From: SIG299 sp045531955
GTDB taxonomy: Bacteria > Bacillota > Clostridia > Lachnospirales > Lachnospiraceae
DNA: 64,000 nucleotides
Direction: 5' to 3'
Assembly: GCA_045531955.1 (NCBI GenBank)
Contig: JAZSFC010000031.1
Span: 1-64,000 of the forward strand
Position 1 is the stretch's first letter. Every line of letters begins with the position of its first letter. Positions 9,482-17,898 of this stretch are shown in pieces. The translations under genes were made by a program, and so were the position numbers. The notes below the pieces were generated by a model. It searched no databases. It saw only the letters and a program-made list of their open reading frames with translations, and was not told where the DNA came from.

Positions 9482-9505
9482 GAGCCGTGGGTTAAGCCAC
9501 GACTC
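9482..9505 (-). other. Intercistronic hairpin between kdgK and kduI
   Basis: A 9-bp stem with one G-T wobble (9482-9490 with 9497-9505) and a 6-nt loop. No T-run follows on the minus strand, so an mRNA processing or stability element is likelier than a terminator. Confidence 0.5.
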
Positions 9506-9528
9506 AAAATTTATTTATTTACTTTGTA

Positions 9529-10560
9529 CTATCGCTGTACTCTACCGGAGCCGTCGCCACCTACAAGGCCGTCAACATCGCTTCTGGAAACAAGGTTGAA
9601 GTCGCCAGGGATGGTGTGCTTTAATGCAGAAGCTGCTACACCAAACTCAAGAGCATCCTTGAAGTTCTTTCCATCAAGGAAACCACAAATGGTACCACCT
9701 GCGAAGGAGTCACCGCCACCTACACGGTCAACGATTGGAGCAATTCTATACTCTCTGGAGTGATAGAATTCCTTAGTATCTCTGGAATAGATGCATGCGG
9801 ACCAGCCGTTATCGGAAGCACTGTGGCTTACACGTAAGGAGCTGATAACATACTCAAAGTTGTACTTTTCGACCATCTGCTCGAAGATATCCTTGTAACC
9901 TGCAAGCTCTAAGTCACCGCTGGTTACGTCTGTGTTACCAGGCTTGAAGCCAAGAACCTTTTCAGCATCTTCTTCGTTACCGATACAAACGTCAACATAC
10001 TGCATTAAGTTGGACATAACCTTCTGAGCCTTTTCGGAGGACCATAACTTCTTACGGAAGTTTAAGTCTACGGAAACCTTAACGCCTGCCTTCTTAGCTG
10101 CCTTTAAAGCTACTTCGGTAAGCTCTGCTGCTGCGTCGGAAACTGCAGGAGTGATACCTGTGAAGTGGAACCAGTCAGCACCTTCAAAAATCTTATCAAA
10201 ATCAAAATCTTCTGCTGTAGCAGTAGAAATGGAAGAATGTGCTCTATCGTAAACTACGTTGGATGCTCTCATAGCTGCGCCGGTTTCTAAGAAGTAGATA
10301 CCGAGTCTTTCACCGCCGTAAGCGATGTTCTGGGTGCCAACGTTCATCTTTCTTAAAGCTGCAACCGCACACTCACCGATTGGGTTCTTTGGAACCTTAG
10401 TTACGAATTCTGCATCATGACCATAGTTTGCAAGAGAAACTGCTACGTTAGCTTCGCCACCGCCGTAGCATACGTCAAACTCGTCTGCCTGGATGAACTT
10501 TTCGTTGCCAGGTGTGGATAATCTTAACATAATTTCGCCCATTGTTACTACTTTTGCCAT
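9529..10560 (-). CDS. kdgK: 2-dehydro-3-deoxygluconate (KDG) kinase
   Basis: The 343-residue protein is a PfkB-family sugar kinase that phosphorylates KDG to KDPG with ATP. The N-terminal substrate-lid pattern GEIMLRLSTPG, the substrate-binding YGGGEANVAVSLANYG and the C-terminal PfkB signature VGGGDSFAGG with the catalytic Asp are all visible. Operon context (after uxaA, before kduI) fixes the substrate as KDG rather than fructose or ribokinase-type sugars. The product KDPG would be split by KDPG aldolase, whose gene is not in the window. A 140-bp gap upstream separates it from uxaA and holds an inverted repeat. Confidence 0.93.
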   Translation of the reverse strand: MAKVVTMGEIMLRLSTPGNEKFIQADEFDVCYGGGEANVAVSLANYGHDAEFVTKVPKNPIGECAVAALRKMNVGTQNIAYGGERLGIYFLETGAAMRASNVVYDRAHSSISTATAEDFDFDKIFEGADWFHFTGITPAVSDAAAELTEVALKAAKKAGVKVSVDLNFRKKLWSSEKAQKVMSNLMQYVDVCIGNEEDAEKVLGFKPGNTDVTSGDLELAGYKDIFEQMVEKYNFEYVISSLRVSHSASDNGWSACIYSRDTKEFYHSREYRIAPIVDRVGGGDSFAGGTICGFLDGKNFKDALEFGVAASALKHTIPGDFNLVSRSDVDGLVGGDGSGRVQR

Positions 10561-10655
10561 TGTTTTAATCTCCTTTAAAATATAAATATTTGAGGATTAC
10601 CTTCTAAGAACAAACCTGTTCTCCGATAATCATATTTTACTATAATATAATTCAA

Positions 10656-10680
10656 AATTCCAGTACTATTTCGTGGAATT
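10656..10680 (-). other. Inverted repeat in the uxaA-kdgK gap
   Basis: AATTCCA (10656-10662) and TGGAATT (10674-10680) are separated by 11 nt. On the minus strand a short T-run follows, so it may be a weak attenuator that lowers expression of the distal genes; the 140-bp gap shows nothing else convincing. Confidence 0.4.
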
Positions 10681-10700
10681 CCGCTATAAAGCGCCAATCC

Positions 10701-12185
10701 TTAAAGAGTTACACCCTGCTTAAAGATTGCCATATCATGGAACCCTGCTTCTTCTGCCTTTACCTTTTTGCCGGAAGCAACTGCCAGAACATAGTCGAAC
10801 AGTTCTGCGGAAAGCACATCCATGGTTGCATCTTCTACAAGTACACCACAGTTAAAGTCAATCCAGTTATTCTTCTTGTTAGCAAGAGGAGAATTGGTGG
10901 AAATCTTTACGGTTGGTACCGGGGAAGCAAACGGGGTGCCGCGTCCTGTGGTAAACAGTACAATCTGTGCACCGGAAGCCGCAAGTGCTGTAGCTGCAAC
11001 CAGGTCGTTACCCGGAGCGCTCAGCAGATTTAAGCCCTTTGTAGTTACCGGCTTACCGTATGGAAGTACATCACTTACATTTGCGGTACCGGACTTCTGG
11101 GTACATCCCAGGGACTTATCTTCCAGAGTGGAGATACCGCCCTTTTTATTACCCGGAGAAGGATTCTCATAAATGGTCTGGTTATGACGCTTAAAGTATT
11201 CTTTGAAATCATTGATTAACGCTACGGTTTTATCAAATAATTCCGGTGTAGCACAACGATCCATAAGAAGTGTTTCTGCACCGAACATTTCCGGAACTTC
11301 GGTTAAAATTGTGGTACCGCCCTGAGCGATAAGTAAGTCGGAAAATGCACCAACGGTTGGATTTGCGGTAATACCGGAAAGACCGTCGGAACCACCGCAC
11401 TTCATACCGATAATAAGTTCGGAAGCCGGTGTCTTTTCACGCTTAAACGTAGATGCATAAGCAATCAGCTCGTCCATTAATTTGTCAGCTGCTTCCATCT
11501 CATCTTCCACTTCCTGACAAACCAGGAATTTTATGCGTTTTTCATCGTATTCGCCGATATAATCCATTAAAACAGGGATGTTGCTATTTTCACAACCAAG
11601 GCCAAGCACTAACACACCACCGGCATTCGGATGATTGATTAAATCAGCCAGAATGGTTCTTGTGTTCTCCTGGTCGTCACCCATCTGGGAACAACCATAC
11701 GGATGAGGAAAAGCAATAACATCTTCTACGGAACCGGTCAGCTTTTTCTTTGCTGCCTCTGCCATAGCGGTTGCAATGTTATTTACACAGCCAACCGTCG
11801 GGATAATCCAGATTTCATTACGGACACCAACCTTGCCGTTAGTTCTTCTGAAGCCTTCAAAATACTTGGTTTCTGCCTGAGGAAGAGTCACCTCTCCTAC
11901 CGGATGGTACTCGTACTCTAATAATTCCCCAAGATTTGTTTTAATATTCTGGGTATGTACGTGACAACCGGCAGCCACATCCTCTGTGGTATGACCGATT
12001 GGGTCACCGTACTTGATAACGTTTTGACCGGCAGGAATATCGCAAAGAGTCACCTTATGACCGCGCATAATATCTTCCTTTACAATAACTTCCTTATCCT
12101 TTGCCTTGATTACCGTACCCGCCTTTAAATCTGCAAGTGCTACGGCAACGTTATCTTTTTCATTAATAATAATATATTCCTGCAT
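10701..12185 (-). CDS. uxaA: Altronate dehydratase
   Basis: UxaA dehydrates D-altronate to KDG. At 494 residues it is normal for the family. The N-terminal SAF domain (about residues 1-90) is followed by the catalytic domain with conserved cysteines in the contexts VGCVNN, YGCSQMGDD, LGCENSN, MKCGGSDG and LGCTQKSG, consistent with a metal-dependent (iron) dehydratase. It starts 28 bp after uxaB with an AGGAG ribosome site and is clearly co-transcribed with it. The same family contains galactarate dehydratase, but the uxaB-uxaC context makes altronate the substrate. Confidence 0.95.
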   Translation of the reverse strand: MQEYIIINEKDNVAVALADLKAGTVIKAKDKEVIVKEDIMRGHKVTLCDIPAGQNVIKYGDPIGHTTEDVAAGCHVHTQNIKTNLGELLEYEYHPVGEVTLPQAETKYFEGFRRTNGKVGVRNEIWIIPTVGCVNNIATAMAEAAKKKLTGSVEDVIAFPHPYGCSQMGDDQENTRTILADLINHPNAGGVLVLGLGCENSNIPVLMDYIGEYDEKRIKFLVCQEVEDEMEAADKLMDELIAYASTFKREKTPASELIIGMKCGGSDGLSGITANPTVGAFSDLLIAQGGTTILTEVPEMFGAETLLMDRCATPELFDKTVALINDFKEYFKRHNQTIYENPSPGNKKGGISTLEDKSLGCTQKSGTANVSDVLPYGKPVTTKGLNLLSAPGNDLVAATALAASGAQIVLFTTGRGTPFASPVPTVKISTNSPLANKKNNWIDFNCGVLVEDATMDVLSAELFDYVLAVASGKKVKAEEAGFHDMAIFKQGVTL

Positions 12186-12213
12186 AGTTTTTTCTCCTGA
12201 TTATTTCAGATTA

Positions 12214-13680
12214 TTATGCATTAACCTTCTTGATTGCTTCTCTCATTCCTAAGGTACGGATATCATCAAGATAACCTGCTACCTTTTCTGCAAGACCTGC
12301 ATACTCGGTTAAATCACGGCCAAAGAACGCAGTGTTGCTCAGGTAAGCCTTTGTAAATTCTAAGCTGTCCTTACCGGAATTTGCTGCAAAGAACTCTAAT
12401 GCAAACGCATCATCAAGAATCTTGTATTCTTCACCGTTTCTGTTACCAATGAGGGCACTTTCTTTAATTTCTGTACCTGTGTAGAAATTCATAAGTGCTG
12501 CCAGAGAGAAAGCCAGGTGAGAAGGAATCTCACCGGTCTTCTCAATGTAGCCGGTTAAGGATGGCATACAACGGGACTTCCACTTGGAGGTGGAGTTTAA
12601 GGAAATGGATAATAACGCATGTTTGATGAATGGATTTTCGAAACGTTCGATCACTGCGTTAGCAAAAGCAACCAGTTCTTCCTTTGGAAGAGTTAAGGTT
12701 GGGATGATTTCATCAAATACGGTAGTCATCATAAACTTACGTACATCTTCATCTTCCATGGATTCCTTAACGAAATCATTGCCTGCCATGTAGGAAGCCA
12801 GGACGAAGGAAGTGTGTGCACCGTTTAAGATACGCACCTTTCTTTCTCTGTAAGGCTTCTGGTTATCAGTGAAGATTACCGGAAGACCTGCCTTGTTAAG
12901 AGGAAGCTCTGCGGAAATGTCCTTATCACTTTCAATTACCCAAAGAGCAAACAATTCTGCAGTATCTACTAAGTTATCCTTGTAACCAAGCTTTTCCCAA
13001 ATGCTTTCAGCTTCTTCTCTCGGATAACCGGTTACAATACGGTCAACTAACGTGCTGCAGAAAATGCAAGCATTTTCTACCCAGTTTACAAAATCTGCAC
13101 CTAAGTTCCAAAGGTCTGCAAACTTTAATACACAATTCTTTAAGTTGCCGCCGTTATTTTCAATCAGCTCACATGGAATTAAAACAAGTCCCTTGTCGGA
13201 AGCACCGTTGAAATGCTTAAATCTTTCATACATAAGTTTGGTCAGCTTGCCAGGGAATGTCTTTGGAGGCATTGCATTAAAATCATCGGTTTCATCAAAA
13301 ACAATACCTGCCTCGGTTGTATTGGATACAACAAAACGAAGTGTTTCGCACTTTGCATATGCTGCGTATTTTTCATATTCTTCGATGCAGTCTACTGCGT
13401 CTGCAATACTGGTGATTACTCTGGTTTCTACCTTTTCTGCGCCATCTTCTTTACCGCGTAACACAACGGTGTACTGGTTTTCCTGTTCATGAAACATGTT
13501 TAAATTGCCGTAAGCGATTGGCTTAACAATAGCCACGTTGCCGTCAAAAACACCCTTTTCATTTGCAACGTCAATCATGTAGTCTACAAAACCTCTGAGG
13601 AAATTGCCTTCACCAAACTGAAGAACCTTTACCGGACGGTCTACTGCCTTCGAAATAGATTTGTTTAATAATTCCATCAT
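12214..13680 (-). CDS. uxaB: Tagaturonate reductase (altronate oxidoreductase)
   Basis: UxaB reduces D-tagaturonate to D-altronate with NADH. The 488-residue protein belongs to the mannitol dehydrogenase family: the N-terminal Rossmann segment reads VLQFGEGNFLRGF, and the C-terminal domain contains the substrate-binding RILNGAHT motif (Asn and His of the catalytic centre). It is the first gene of the six-gene operon reading toward 6.4 kb, behind a near-consensus promoter and a TGTAA-N4-TTACA operator at the transcript start. The first of two adjacent ATG codons is used because AGAAGGAG lies 6-7 bp upstream. It is divergent from a LacI regulator. Confidence 0.93.
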   Translation of the reverse strand: MMELLNKSISKAVDRPVKVLQFGEGNFLRGFVDYMIDVANEKGVFDGNVAIVKPIAYGNLNMFHEQENQYTVVLRGKEDGAEKVETRVITSIADAVDCIEEYEKYAAYAKCETLRFVVSNTTEAGIVFDETDDFNAMPPKTFPGKLTKLMYERFKHFNGASDKGLVLIPCELIENNGGNLKNCVLKFADLWNLGADFVNWVENACIFCSTLVDRIVTGYPREEAESIWEKLGYKDNLVDTAELFALWVIESDKDISAELPLNKAGLPVIFTDNQKPYRERKVRILNGAHTSFVLASYMAGNDFVKESMEDEDVRKFMMTTVFDEIIPTLTLPKEELVAFANAVIERFENPFIKHALLSISLNSTSKWKSRCMPSLTGYIEKTGEIPSHLAFSLAALMNFYTGTEIKESALIGNRNGEEYKILDDAFALEFFAANSGKDSLEFTKAYLSNTAFFGRDLTEYAGLAEKVAGYLDDIRTLGMREAIKKVNA

Positions 13681-13705
13681 TTGCTACTCCTTCTACATTA
13701 AAATA

Positions 13706-13719
13706 TGTAAGCATTTACA
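13706..13719. promoter_or_regulatory. Uronate-regulon operator candidate TGTAA-N4-TTACA (uxaB copy)
   Basis: TGTAAGCATTTACA begins 6 nt downstream of the uxaB -10 box, so it overlaps the expected transcription start, a typical repressor position. Identical arms occur at 1465 and 45997. Confidence 0.72.
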
Positions 13720-13725
13720 ACTTCT

Positions 13726-13754
13726 ATTTTACAATTCATTTTCATTATTGTCAA
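13726..13754 (-). promoter_or_regulatory. uxaB operon promoter
   Basis: A consensus -35 TTGACA (13754-13749) and a -10 TAAAAT (13731-13726) are 17 bp apart on the minus strand; the predicted start falls at about 13719. Confidence 0.8.
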
Positions 13755-13777
13755 TGTATTTTTATTACGAAAAGTTC

Positions 13778-13806
13778 TTGTAAATCGAAGATTTTCATTG
13801 TATAAT
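13778..13806 (+). promoter_or_regulatory. Promoter of the lacI-uxaC unit
   Basis: TTGTAA (13778-13783) and a consensus TATAAT (13801-13806) are 17 bp apart on the plus strand. It fires away from the uxaB promoter within the same 228-bp intergenic region. Confidence 0.78.
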
Positions 13807-13837
13807 GTTTTTTAGGAACTTTTTTATTGTTTTTAAC

Positions 13838-13851
13838 TGGAAGCGCTTTCA
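13838..13851. promoter_or_regulatory. LacI/CcpA-type (cre-like) operator
   Basis: TGGAAGCGCTTTCA is a 14-bp near-palindrome centred on CG with one mismatch, and on the minus strand it fits the catabolite-responsive element pattern TGNAANCG. It lies about 25 bp inside the transcript of the LacI gene. Either autoregulation by that LacI protein or CcpA carbon control is possible. Confidence 0.65.
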
Positions 13852-13908
13852 GATACAAAAGCTGAAAACTCTTTCAACCTACATAAACTAAAGAACGGAG
13901 AAGTCGCT

Positions 13909-14910
13909 ATGAACATTTATGACGTATCAGAAAAAGCAGGCGTTTCCATTGCTACCGTTTCCCGTGTATTAAACGGCAATCCGAATGTCAGCGAACCAAC
14001 CAGACAAAAAGTACTGAATGTAATGAAAGAAATCGGGTATACTCCAAACGTTTTCGCCAGAGGCCTTGGTCTTAATACCATGCATACCATCGGTATCATG
14101 TGCGCTGACTCTTCCGACCCGTTTTTGGCCAATGCCGTATACTATTTAGAGCAAAACTTAAGAAAATGCGGGTATGACTCTTTCCTTTGCTGTACCGGTT
14201 ATGATCTTATCAATAAACAAAAATATCTCCAACTGCTGCTCAGTAAACGTGTCGATGCTATCATTTTGGTAGGCTCCAGTTTTCTGGAGGCAGCCAAAAA
14301 AGATAATGCTTATATCACTGCCGCTGCCGATTCCATTCCTGTTATGGTAATCAACGGTTATCTCAATCACCAAAATGTGTTCTGTACTCTTTGTGATGAC
14401 TATCAGGCAGTTTATGACGTCACAAACCGTCTCGTTGAGCAGGAACGTAAAAATATACTTTATTTATATACCTCCCGCTCTTACAGTGGTCTCCAAAAGC
14501 TTTCCGGTTACAAGAGCAGCATTGCAGAAAACAGTTTAACCATACGTGAAGAATTAATGCTCACTTGTCCAAATGATATCGCTCTAACCAAAGAACTTTT
14601 GATTGAACAATGGAACAACGGACTCCGTTTTGATGCTGTCGTAGCTTCTGAAGACCAGCTCGCTGTAGCAGCAATGAAATTTGCAAAGCATGCCGGCCTT
14701 TCCGTTCCGGAAGACTTGGCAATTGTCGGCTACAACAATTCCATTTTATCCAGCTGTACCGATCCTGAAATCACCACCATCGATAACCATGTAGAAACCC
14801 TATGCATGACAACCATCAATACCTTGATGCGCGTTCTGGATGGCAGTGACGTTCCAAACAAAACCACAATTTCCAACGACTTAGTTGTTCGTGAAACAAC
14901 CAACTTTTAG
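13909..14910 (+). CDS. LacI-family transcriptional regulator, uronate-linked
   Basis: The 333-residue protein has the LacI helix-turn-helix at the very N-terminus (YDVSEKAGVSIATVSRVLNG), a hinge helix near residues 45-57, and a periplasmic-binding-like effector domain to the end. It is divergent from the uxaB operon and 56 bp upstream of uxaC, so it is the best local candidate for the uronate-pathway repressor; effectors in comparable systems are pathway intermediates such as KDG or tagaturonate (inference). A CG-centred palindrome in its own leader suggests autoregulation. Whether it also binds the TGTAA-N4-TTACA sites is not settled by the sequence. Confidence 0.9.
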   Translation: MNIYDVSEKAGVSIATVSRVLNGNPNVSEPTRQKVLNVMKEIGYTPNVFARGLGLNTMHTIGIMCADSSDPFLANAVYYLEQNLRKCGYDSFLCCTGYDLINKQKYLQLLLSKRVDAIILVGSSFLEAAKKDNAYITAAADSIPVMVINGYLNHQNVFCTLCDDYQAVYDVTNRLVEQERKNILYLYTSRSYSGLQKLSGYKSSIAENSLTIREELMLTCPNDIALTKELLIEQWNNGLRFDAVVASEDQLAVAAMKFAKHAGLSVPEDLAIVGYNNSILSSCTDPEITTIDNHVETLCMTTINTLMRVLDGSDVPNKTTISNDLVVRETTNF

Positions 14911-14966
14911 AATGTGCGGGCAACAAAGCCCTTATATTAAATGACTTTATAGAGGAGGAATATCTT

Positions 14967-16367
14967 ATGAAACCGTTTATGGATGAAGATTTCTTATTAT
15001 CCAACGAAACAGCAAAAACTTTATATCACAATTACGCAAAGCAGGTGCCGATTATCGACTACCACTGCCACATCAACCCTCAGGAAATCGCTGAAGACCG
15101 TCAGTTTGACACCATTACCCAGGTTTGGCTTGGCGGCGACCATTACAAGTGGCGTCAGATGAGAACCAACGGTATCGATGAAAAGTTCATCACCGGCGAT
15201 GCTTCCGATTACGAAAAATTTGAAAAGTGGGCAGCTACCCTTCAGAAGGCTATCGGCAATCCTCTTTATCATTGGAGCCACTTAGAGTTACAGCGCTACT
15301 TCGATTACAAGAAGCCACTCTCCCCTGCTACAGCAGAAGAAGTTTGGGATGTATGTAACAAGAAGTTAGCTGATCCTTCCATGACTGTTCGTAACATCAT
15401 CCGTCAGTCCAATGTAGAAACTATCTGCACCACTGACGACCCGATCGATTCCTTAGAATGGCACAAAAAGATTGCCGAAGATGAAACCTTCGACGTAAAG
15501 GTTCTTCCTGCTTGGCGTCCGGACAAGGCTATGAACTTAGAAAAGCCGGAATATCTTGATTACCTTGCTAAGCTTTCCGCAGTAAGCGGCGTAAAGATTG
15601 ACTCCTTCGCTGCACTTTGCGAAGCATTAAAGATTCGTATGGACTTTTTCGCATCCATGGGCTGTTTAGTATCCGACCACGCTTTAGAGTATGTTATGTA
15701 CAAGCCTGCTACCGCAGAAGAAATCGAAGCAATCTTTGCTAAACGTCTTGCAGGTACCGCTCCAACCGCTTTAGAAGAATTACAGTTCAAGACCGCATTC
15801 ATGAACTTTGTAGGTAAAGAATATCACCGTCTCGGCTGGGTAATGCAGCTTCACTATGGCACAAAGCGTGACAACAACGTATTCCGTTACAATCAGCTTG
15901 GTCCTGACACCGGTTACGACTGTATCAACTCCTACAGTTCCTCCGCAGAACTGGCTGCATTCTTAAATTCCTTAAATGCAACCGACCAGCTGCCAAAGAC
16001 CATCATCTACTCCTTAAACCCTACTGACAACGCTGCCATCGGCACCGTTCTTGGCTGCTTCCAGGATTCCTCCTGTGTAGGCAAAATCCAGCAGGGTTCC
16101 GCTTGGTGGTTCAACGACCACAAGACCGGCATGACCGAGCAGATGACCTCTCTTGCAAACTTAAGCTTACTGGCTAACTTCGTTGGTATGCTTACCGACT
16201 CCAGAAGCTTCTTATCTTACACAAGACATGAGTACTTCCGTCGTATCCTTTGTAACCTTATCGGTACCTGGGTAGAAAACGGCGAATATCCAAACGATAT
16301 CGAGTTCCTTGGCAAGATGGTACAGGATATTTCTTACTATAATACTAAGAACTACTTTGGATTCTAA
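14967..16367 (+). CDS. uxaC: Uronate (glucuronate/galacturonate) isomerase
   Basis: UxaC interconverts D-galacturonate with D-tagaturonate and D-glucuronate with D-fructuronate. The 466-residue length is standard. The amidohydrolase-like metal motif DYHCHINPQEIAEDRQFD near residue 30 and the substrate motif LGGDHYKWRQMRTNG near residue 55 are characteristic of this family. A GAGGAGG site precedes the ATG. It is co-transcribed with the LacI regulator and divergent from uxaBA. Since only uxaB and uxaA (and no uxuB or uxuA) are nearby, galacturonate is the main substrate suggested by this window. Confidence 0.96.
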   Translation: MKPFMDEDFLLSNETAKTLYHNYAKQVPIIDYHCHINPQEIAEDRQFDTITQVWLGGDHYKWRQMRTNGIDEKFITGDASDYEKFEKWAATLQKAIGNPLYHWSHLELQRYFDYKKPLSPATAEEVWDVCNKKLADPSMTVRNIIRQSNVETICTTDDPIDSLEWHKKIAEDETFDVKVLPAWRPDKAMNLEKPEYLDYLAKLSAVSGVKIDSFAALCEALKIRMDFFASMGCLVSDHALEYVMYKPATAEEIEAIFAKRLAGTAPTALEELQFKTAFMNFVGKEYHRLGWVMQLHYGTKRDNNVFRYNQLGPDTGYDCINSYSSSAELAAFLNSLNATDQLPKTIIYSLNPTDNAAIGTVLGCFQDSSCVGKIQQGSAWWFNDHKTGMTEQMTSLANLSLLANFVGMLTDSRSFLSYTRHEYFRRILCNLIGTWVENGEYPNDIEFLGKMVQDISYYNTKNYFGF

Positions 16368-16372
16368 GAGTT

Positions 16373-16529
16373 ACTACGCAAGAAAAAATCAGGTATAGAA
16401 AAGGTGCGACAGCACTTAAAAAAGGGTGACAAGCGCTCTTGGAAAATAAAGTTTTCCGTAAGACGCTTATCACCCTTTTTTAAACCGCGTCCTACGGACG
16501 CTTTCTATGCCTATTTTTTCTTATGTAGT
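16373..16529. repeat. 157-bp imperfect palindrome (MITE/REP-like) after uxaC
   Basis: The sequence folds back on itself over almost its whole length. Outer arms ACTAC..AGAAAAAAT at 16373 match the reverse complement of ATTTTTTCTT..GTAGT ending at 16529, and the inner arms AAAAAAGGGTGA and TCACCCTTTTTT plus GGAAAA and TTTTCC continue the pairing to a 5-nt loop near 16450. The inner part alone could serve as the uxaC terminator, but the length suggests a mobile palindromic element. No open reading frame is inside. Confidence 0.7.
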
Positions 16530-16652
16530 CACCAACCTCCATGAGGAAAACACAAGCTGCGTAGCAGCGACTGACGGCGCAGCCGGCAGGTTTTGCGAAT
16601 GGATTCGCGGGGGACGAAACAGTAACTCGCAAAATCAGTAGCCCTGTTTTTG
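16530..16652. other. Gene-free segment with small inverted repeats
   Basis: Between the palindrome and the XRE gene end, the sequence is richer in G and C than its surroundings and contains short hairpins, for instance GCTGCGTAGCAGC near 16557 and TTTTGCGA near 16592 pairing with CTCGCAAAAT near 16625. No ORF with a ribosome site was found. It is probably further intergenic repeat material or the 3' region of the XRE gene. Confidence 0.4.
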
Positions 16653-17765
16653 TTATTGCATGCTATTTAATCTAACAATTAGTTGTTTGAACTCATCGGT
16701 TTCCCTGAGGCAATCAAACACTTTTCCTTGCAAGATGTTTAAGAGCATACCCGTTTGCGTGCCTTCCCAATTCCGTCCAACTGTTTTTGGATTGAATGTA
16801 CATCTGTTTGCTAATAATGAGTTGTATTTTTGTTCCGTTAAACTGTTGCAAGCATCATAATTGGTTGCGGTTTTTTCTGCTAACAGTAAGTTTTCCATTG
16901 CCTTTTCTGTGTCACCATTCTTACACCACAGTTTTGCCAGCAAGCAGTAATTTCTACACAATCTACAATCGTAGAACAATTTATTCTCATCTTTATTTAA
17001 AACTAACTTGTATAAACTATTTGCAGTTTCAATCAGTTCTATTTTTTGCAAACCGGTTAAGTCCTTGCCCATTAATTCGTATGATACAAGCATACCAATG
17101 ATTCCGGCAGAACTATCTATCATTGAGAGTAATATATTTTGACACTGTTCAATCTGCTTTTCACCCTTATAGATATGTGAAAGTAAATGTTCTCTGCATA
17201 AATACATATTTGGCATTTCACTTGCAAGTTTTAATGCTAAATCTTCTTTACCCACGTTACTGTAACTATAGCATAAAATTTGGATGGCACTATGTCGTAT
17301 GGAATCAATGGTGCAATCTTCTAGAATTCGTTCACACATACTTATTGCTTCTTCAACAAAACCATGCTCAGAGCTGTACTTAATATGTTCTTCGGTATCG
17401 TTGTATTGAATTAAAGGATAGGACAAATTCAGCATCCATTGATAATTTCGCGGGTATTTCGCCAGCACCTCGCGACTTAAAATAATGTTGTCTAACATTT
17501 TTCCAAGCCGGTTGTTTTCACGGTAAATTTTCTCATATTCTTTTAATTCTTCTGTCTCTTCTACTTCTTTCATACAGAGTAATTCATCTGCAGATACACC
17601 AAAAAAATTTGCGATTTGTGGAACAAGTGTTATGTCCGGTAGTGCTGTACCATTTTCCCATTTGCTTACTGCCTGATATGATATGTTTAGATATGCCGCT
17701 AATTTTTCTTGTGTGATATCTTGTGCTTTCCTTAAAGTTTTAATCTTATCTCCTATTTTCAGCAT
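16653..17765 (-). CDS. XRE-family regulator with helical-repeat C-terminal domain
   Basis: The N-terminal 62 residues form a Cro/CI helix-turn-helix (the recognition part reads YLNISYQAVSKWENG), and the remaining ~300 residues are alpha-helical with a repeat character like TPR modules (segments such as LEDCTIDSIRHSAIQILCY and AEKTATNYDACNSL). Proteins of this build are common in Lachnospiraceae genomes and are often orphan regulators; target and signal are unknown. It stands alone, downstream of alaS on the same strand (133-bp gap), with no obviously linked effector gene. Confidence 0.85.
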   Translation of the reverse strand: MLKIGDKIKTLRKAQDITQEKLAAYLNISYQAVSKWENGTALPDITLVPQIANFFGVSADELLCMKEVEETEELKEYEKIYRENNRLGKMLDNIILSREVLAKYPRNYQWMLNLSYPLIQYNDTEEHIKYSSEHGFVEEAISMCERILEDCTIDSIRHSAIQILCYSYSNVGKEDLALKLASEMPNMYLCREHLLSHIYKGEKQIEQCQNILLSMIDSSAGIIGMLVSYELMGKDLTGLQKIELIETANSLYKLVLNKDENKLFYDCRLCRNYCLLAKLWCKNGDTEKAMENLLLAEKTATNYDACNSLTEQKYNSLLANRCTFNPKTVGRNWEGTQTGMLLNILQGKVFDCLRETDEFKQLIVRLNSMQ

Positions 17766-17898
17766 AGAAAAACCACCTTGTAATATTATTTTAAAGTACT
17801 TTGTAAGTGTATTATAGCATAGTTTTCTTGTAATTCGTATAACATATCAGTTTTATACAACGCAACTGTGGGTTGAGTAAAAAATGCTGAAAACAGAG

